Source of the DNA: Chrysophaeum taylorii
Taxonomy: Eukaryota > Sar > Pelagophyceae > Pelagomonadales > Pelagomonadaceae
Reading direction: 5' to 3'
Assembly (NCBI GenBank): GCA_029834535.1
Contig: JAQMWT010000314.1
Span: 868,001 to 932,000, forward strand
Length of the DNA stretch: 64,000 bases
Shown here: piece after piece, positions 62,149 through 64,000 of the stretch
Position numbering within the stretch: the stretch's first letter is position 1
How the letters are laid out: the number at the start of each line of letters is the position of its first letter
Translations under genes and position numbers: made by a program
The notes under the pieces: model-generated
The model's input: the letters and a program-made list of their open reading frames with translations, nothing else
Databases searched by the model: none
What the model was told of the DNA's origin: nothing

Positions 62149-63948
62149 ATGAAGGTGCGCGAGCTGAGCCTCGCTGTGCTGCAGAACCTGCTGAAGCGGG
62201 ACCCGGGCGCGTACGCCGAGGAGTTCGAGGCCTTGTGGCGGCAGTACGTTGCCGAACTCGAGGTTTTCAAGCTTGGCCACGCGGCGAAGCGATTGGGCGA
62301 GCTCGCGACCTTTGTCGCGCACTGCGGGTGTCACTACCCTTCTTCAGGCACCACCAAAGAGTTTGGAATCGAGCTCGTCGAGGTCCTCGGGAGACGCGGA
62401 GCGACTCTGGAGCCCGAGCTCCGGCTGACGCTCGCCCAGGCGTGTTTGCTGGCGCGCTCGAAAGGCCTGTTCGAGGACCCTTTGGTCGTTTTGAGGTTTA
62501 GCTTCGACCTCGCGCGGTTGCCAGACAAAGCGCTGCGGAAGGTGGCGATGGACTACGTGGTCTCTGACCTGCGGCGGGCAAGGGGCGAGTACGCGCGGCG
62601 GGCGCGGCGTTTCGTTCTGGCTCGTTTAGGAGACGAACGAGTCGCCAAGTCCGCGATGGCCGTGCTCGCCAAGCTCTACAGGCAGCGCGCGTGGACCGAC
62701 GCGGCGCTCGTGAACGCAATCGCTCGTTGCGAGGGAAAGGTTTTGACGAGCGCCGTGCGGTTCTTCATGGGGGAAGACGACAAAGAAGACGACGACGACG
62801 ACGAAGAAGAAGAAGAAGGGGCGCGACCGTCGGCGCGCCAGCACTCGAGGATGACGCGCAAGCGTCAGGCTCGGGTGGAGCGGGCGGCGAAAAAAGCGAA
62901 GAAATGCTCCAAAGAGCAACCAAAAACTCCCCTGTTTCGCGCGATCGACTTGATCGCAGACCCCTCGGGCCTGTGCGAGAGGCTAGTTTCGCGCGCGAGA
63001 GCTAACTCGGACGCGTTCGAAACTCGAATCCTGTTCCTCGATTTCGTGTCGCGCGTCGTCCACGCCCACCGCCTCCAGCTCGTGCCATTCTACTCGTACA
63101 CGGCGCGGTACCTGACCCCGCACCAAAAGCACGTCACGAGACTTCTGGCGATATTCGCGAACGCCTGCCACGATCAGGTCCCCGTCGACGACCTGACCCC
63201 TATTTTGCGCGCGATAGCCGACAACTTTGTGACCGATCGGAATGCTGCCGAGGCCGTTGCCCTCGGCATCAACGCCCTCCGCGAGATCGTGGTGCGGGTC
63301 CCCGCGGTCTTGGACGAGACCATGCTTGGCTTCGCGAGGGATTTGGCGTCGTACGCGAAGAATCGAGAAAAAGCGGTCGTCGTCGCCGCGAGAGGGTGGA
63401 TCAACGCGGTCCGGATCCACTACCCCTCTCTCCTCGCCAAGAAGGACCGCGGCAAGCCGAAGCCTCCGCCGCCCAATGAAGATCTTTTTCAGCTGTATCA
63501 GAAAGGCGAACTCCCGGAGGAGTTCGCCGACGTCGTAGAAGAGTGCGACGGCCTAGGCGGTGATAGCGACGACGACGACCGAGGTGCAATTCTCAGCGAC
63601 GCCGACTTCGCGCGCATTCGCTTGCTCAAGTCCCGCGCAGCAGAGCTCTACGACATGCCTTGTGGTGATGCTGGTGAAGGTCTTCTACTTTACGCGAACG
63701 ACTTGGCTCCGGCCGCGCGAGCCAAGGACAGAAAAGAAGCGAGAAAGGAAAAGGCCAAGGCCGGACGTGCTCCCTTCGAGCACAACATGCACGCCGGCGG
63801 CAAGACCAACACCGAGAAGCAGCGCAACAAGAATTATCTCATGCTCCAGAAGAAAAAGATGATCGAGGCCAATTCTCGCAAGCGGAGACGCCCCGCGCAG
63901 GCCAAGCAGCAGCTCGCCCGCGACAAGCGCAAGCGTCGCCGCCTCTAA
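62149..63948 (+). CDS. SDA1: SDA1, 60S ribosome biogenesis factor
   Basis: A 599-residue SDA1 homolog, required for 60S pre-ribosome maturation and export. Signs: opening KVRELSLAVLQNLLKRDPGAY, HYPSSGTTKEFGIELVEVLG-like segment, FRAIDLIADPSGLCERL, LQLVPFYSYTARYLTPHQKH, and the conserved end HAGGKTNTEKQRNKNYLMLQ with a Lys/Arg-rich nuclear tail. An acidic run (~208-225) is family-typical. The ATG at 62149 directly precedes the conserved N-terminus. It is divergent from YchF. Confidence 0.93.
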   Translation: MKVRELSLAVLQNLLKRDPGAYAEEFEALWRQYVAELEVFKLGHAAKRLGELATFVAHCGCHYPSSGTTKEFGIELVEVLGRRGATLEPELRLTLAQACLLARSKGLFEDPLVVLRFSFDLARLPDKALRKVAMDYVVSDLRRARGEYARRARRFVLARLGDERVAKSAMAVLAKLYRQRAWTDAALVNAIARCEGKVLTSAVRFFMGEDDKEDDDDDEEEEEGARPSARQHSRMTRKRQARVERAAKKAKKCSKEQPKTPLFRAIDLIADPSGLCERLVSRARANSDAFETRILFLDFVSRVVHAHRLQLVPFYSYTARYLTPHQKHVTRLLAIFANACHDQVPVDDLTPILRAIADNFVTDRNAAEAVALGINALREIVVRVPAVLDETMLGFARDLASYAKNREKAVVVAARGWINAVRIHYPSLLAKKDRGKPKPPPPNEDLFQLYQKGELPEEFADVVEECDGLGGDSDDDDRGAILSDADFARIRLLKSRAAELYDMPCGDAGEGLLLYANDLAPAARAKDRKEARKEKAKAGRAPFEHNMHAGGKTNTEKQRNKNYLMLQKKKMIEANSRKRRRPAQAKQQLARDKRKRRRL

Positions 63949-64000
63949 TGATAAAAGAAACCATGGCGGTTGAGTTTTCGTATCCATCCCTGTTGTGAGG

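Noticed and set aside
1-64000. tRNA or rRNA genes
   Set aside because: I found no convincing tRNA T-loop/acceptor pairing or rRNA core sequence by eye; a tRNAscan-type search would be needed to be sure.

Overview
This window is nuclear DNA of a eukaryotic alga, most likely a photosynthetic stramenopile (ochrophyte, pelagophyte-like) or another alga with a red secondary plastid. The evidence is: eukaryote-only proteins (RagA GTPase, Rab3GAP catalytic subunit, SDA1, Ulp1/SENP protease, PLAC8); short spliceosomal introns (47-65 bp) that repair broken domains; N-termini built like ochrophyte bipartite plastid leaders (an SRA-FAP motif in the YchF GTPase, AAC-FVPP in an ABC1 kinase, ASA-LAP in a GIY-YIG/glutaredoxin); and a GC-rich, tightly packed, intron-poor layout on both strands. 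The species is an inference from style, not a match.

Layout. 1-2.1 kb: one SPFH/HIR gene. 2.1-17.8 kb: an accessory, lower-GC island. It holds tandem and dispersed repeats and a ~10 kb Pro/Thr/Ser-rich reading frame (4.0-14.2 kb) between two ~195-bp direct repeats. That frame is broken by a 64-bp LINE-tail insertion (13-bp target duplication) and by a complete-ended but mutated hAT transposon (9343-12210; 18-bp inverted ends, 8-bp target duplication TTCGTATC). Degraded sequence follows to 17.8 kb. 17.8-24.7 kb: one 2,288-residue megasynthase of order adenylation-ACP-ketosynthase-ACP-thioesterase-adenylation. 25.6-33.1 kb: a polysaccharide locus on one strand, with two paralogous acyltransferase-3 membrane proteins flanking a GH16-like::GT2 fusion; all three proteins start with an acidic di-leucine motif. 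33.2-36.8 kb: a decayed copy and an intact copy of a Ulp1 protease in tandem.

37-64 kb: dense housekeeping and signalling genes, many head-to-head with tiny spacers: RagA, a PstS-like anchored binding protein, a DEAH helicase, a plastid ABC1 kinase, an EF-hand membrane protein, a cytochrome-b5 protein, GIY-YIG/glutaredoxin, PLAC8, Rab3GAP1, mitochondrial S13, a seven-repeat FG-GAP protein, a hybrid histidine kinase with an ethylene-receptor-like sensor, YchF and SDA1. A telomere-like AGGGTTAGG/AGGGTAAG motif recurs just upstream of many starts and looks like a promoter element.

The strongest candidates for something new are the megasynthase with a terminal adenylation domain after its thioesterase, the acyltransferase/GH16-GT2/acyltransferase locus, and the ethylene-receptor-like kinase.
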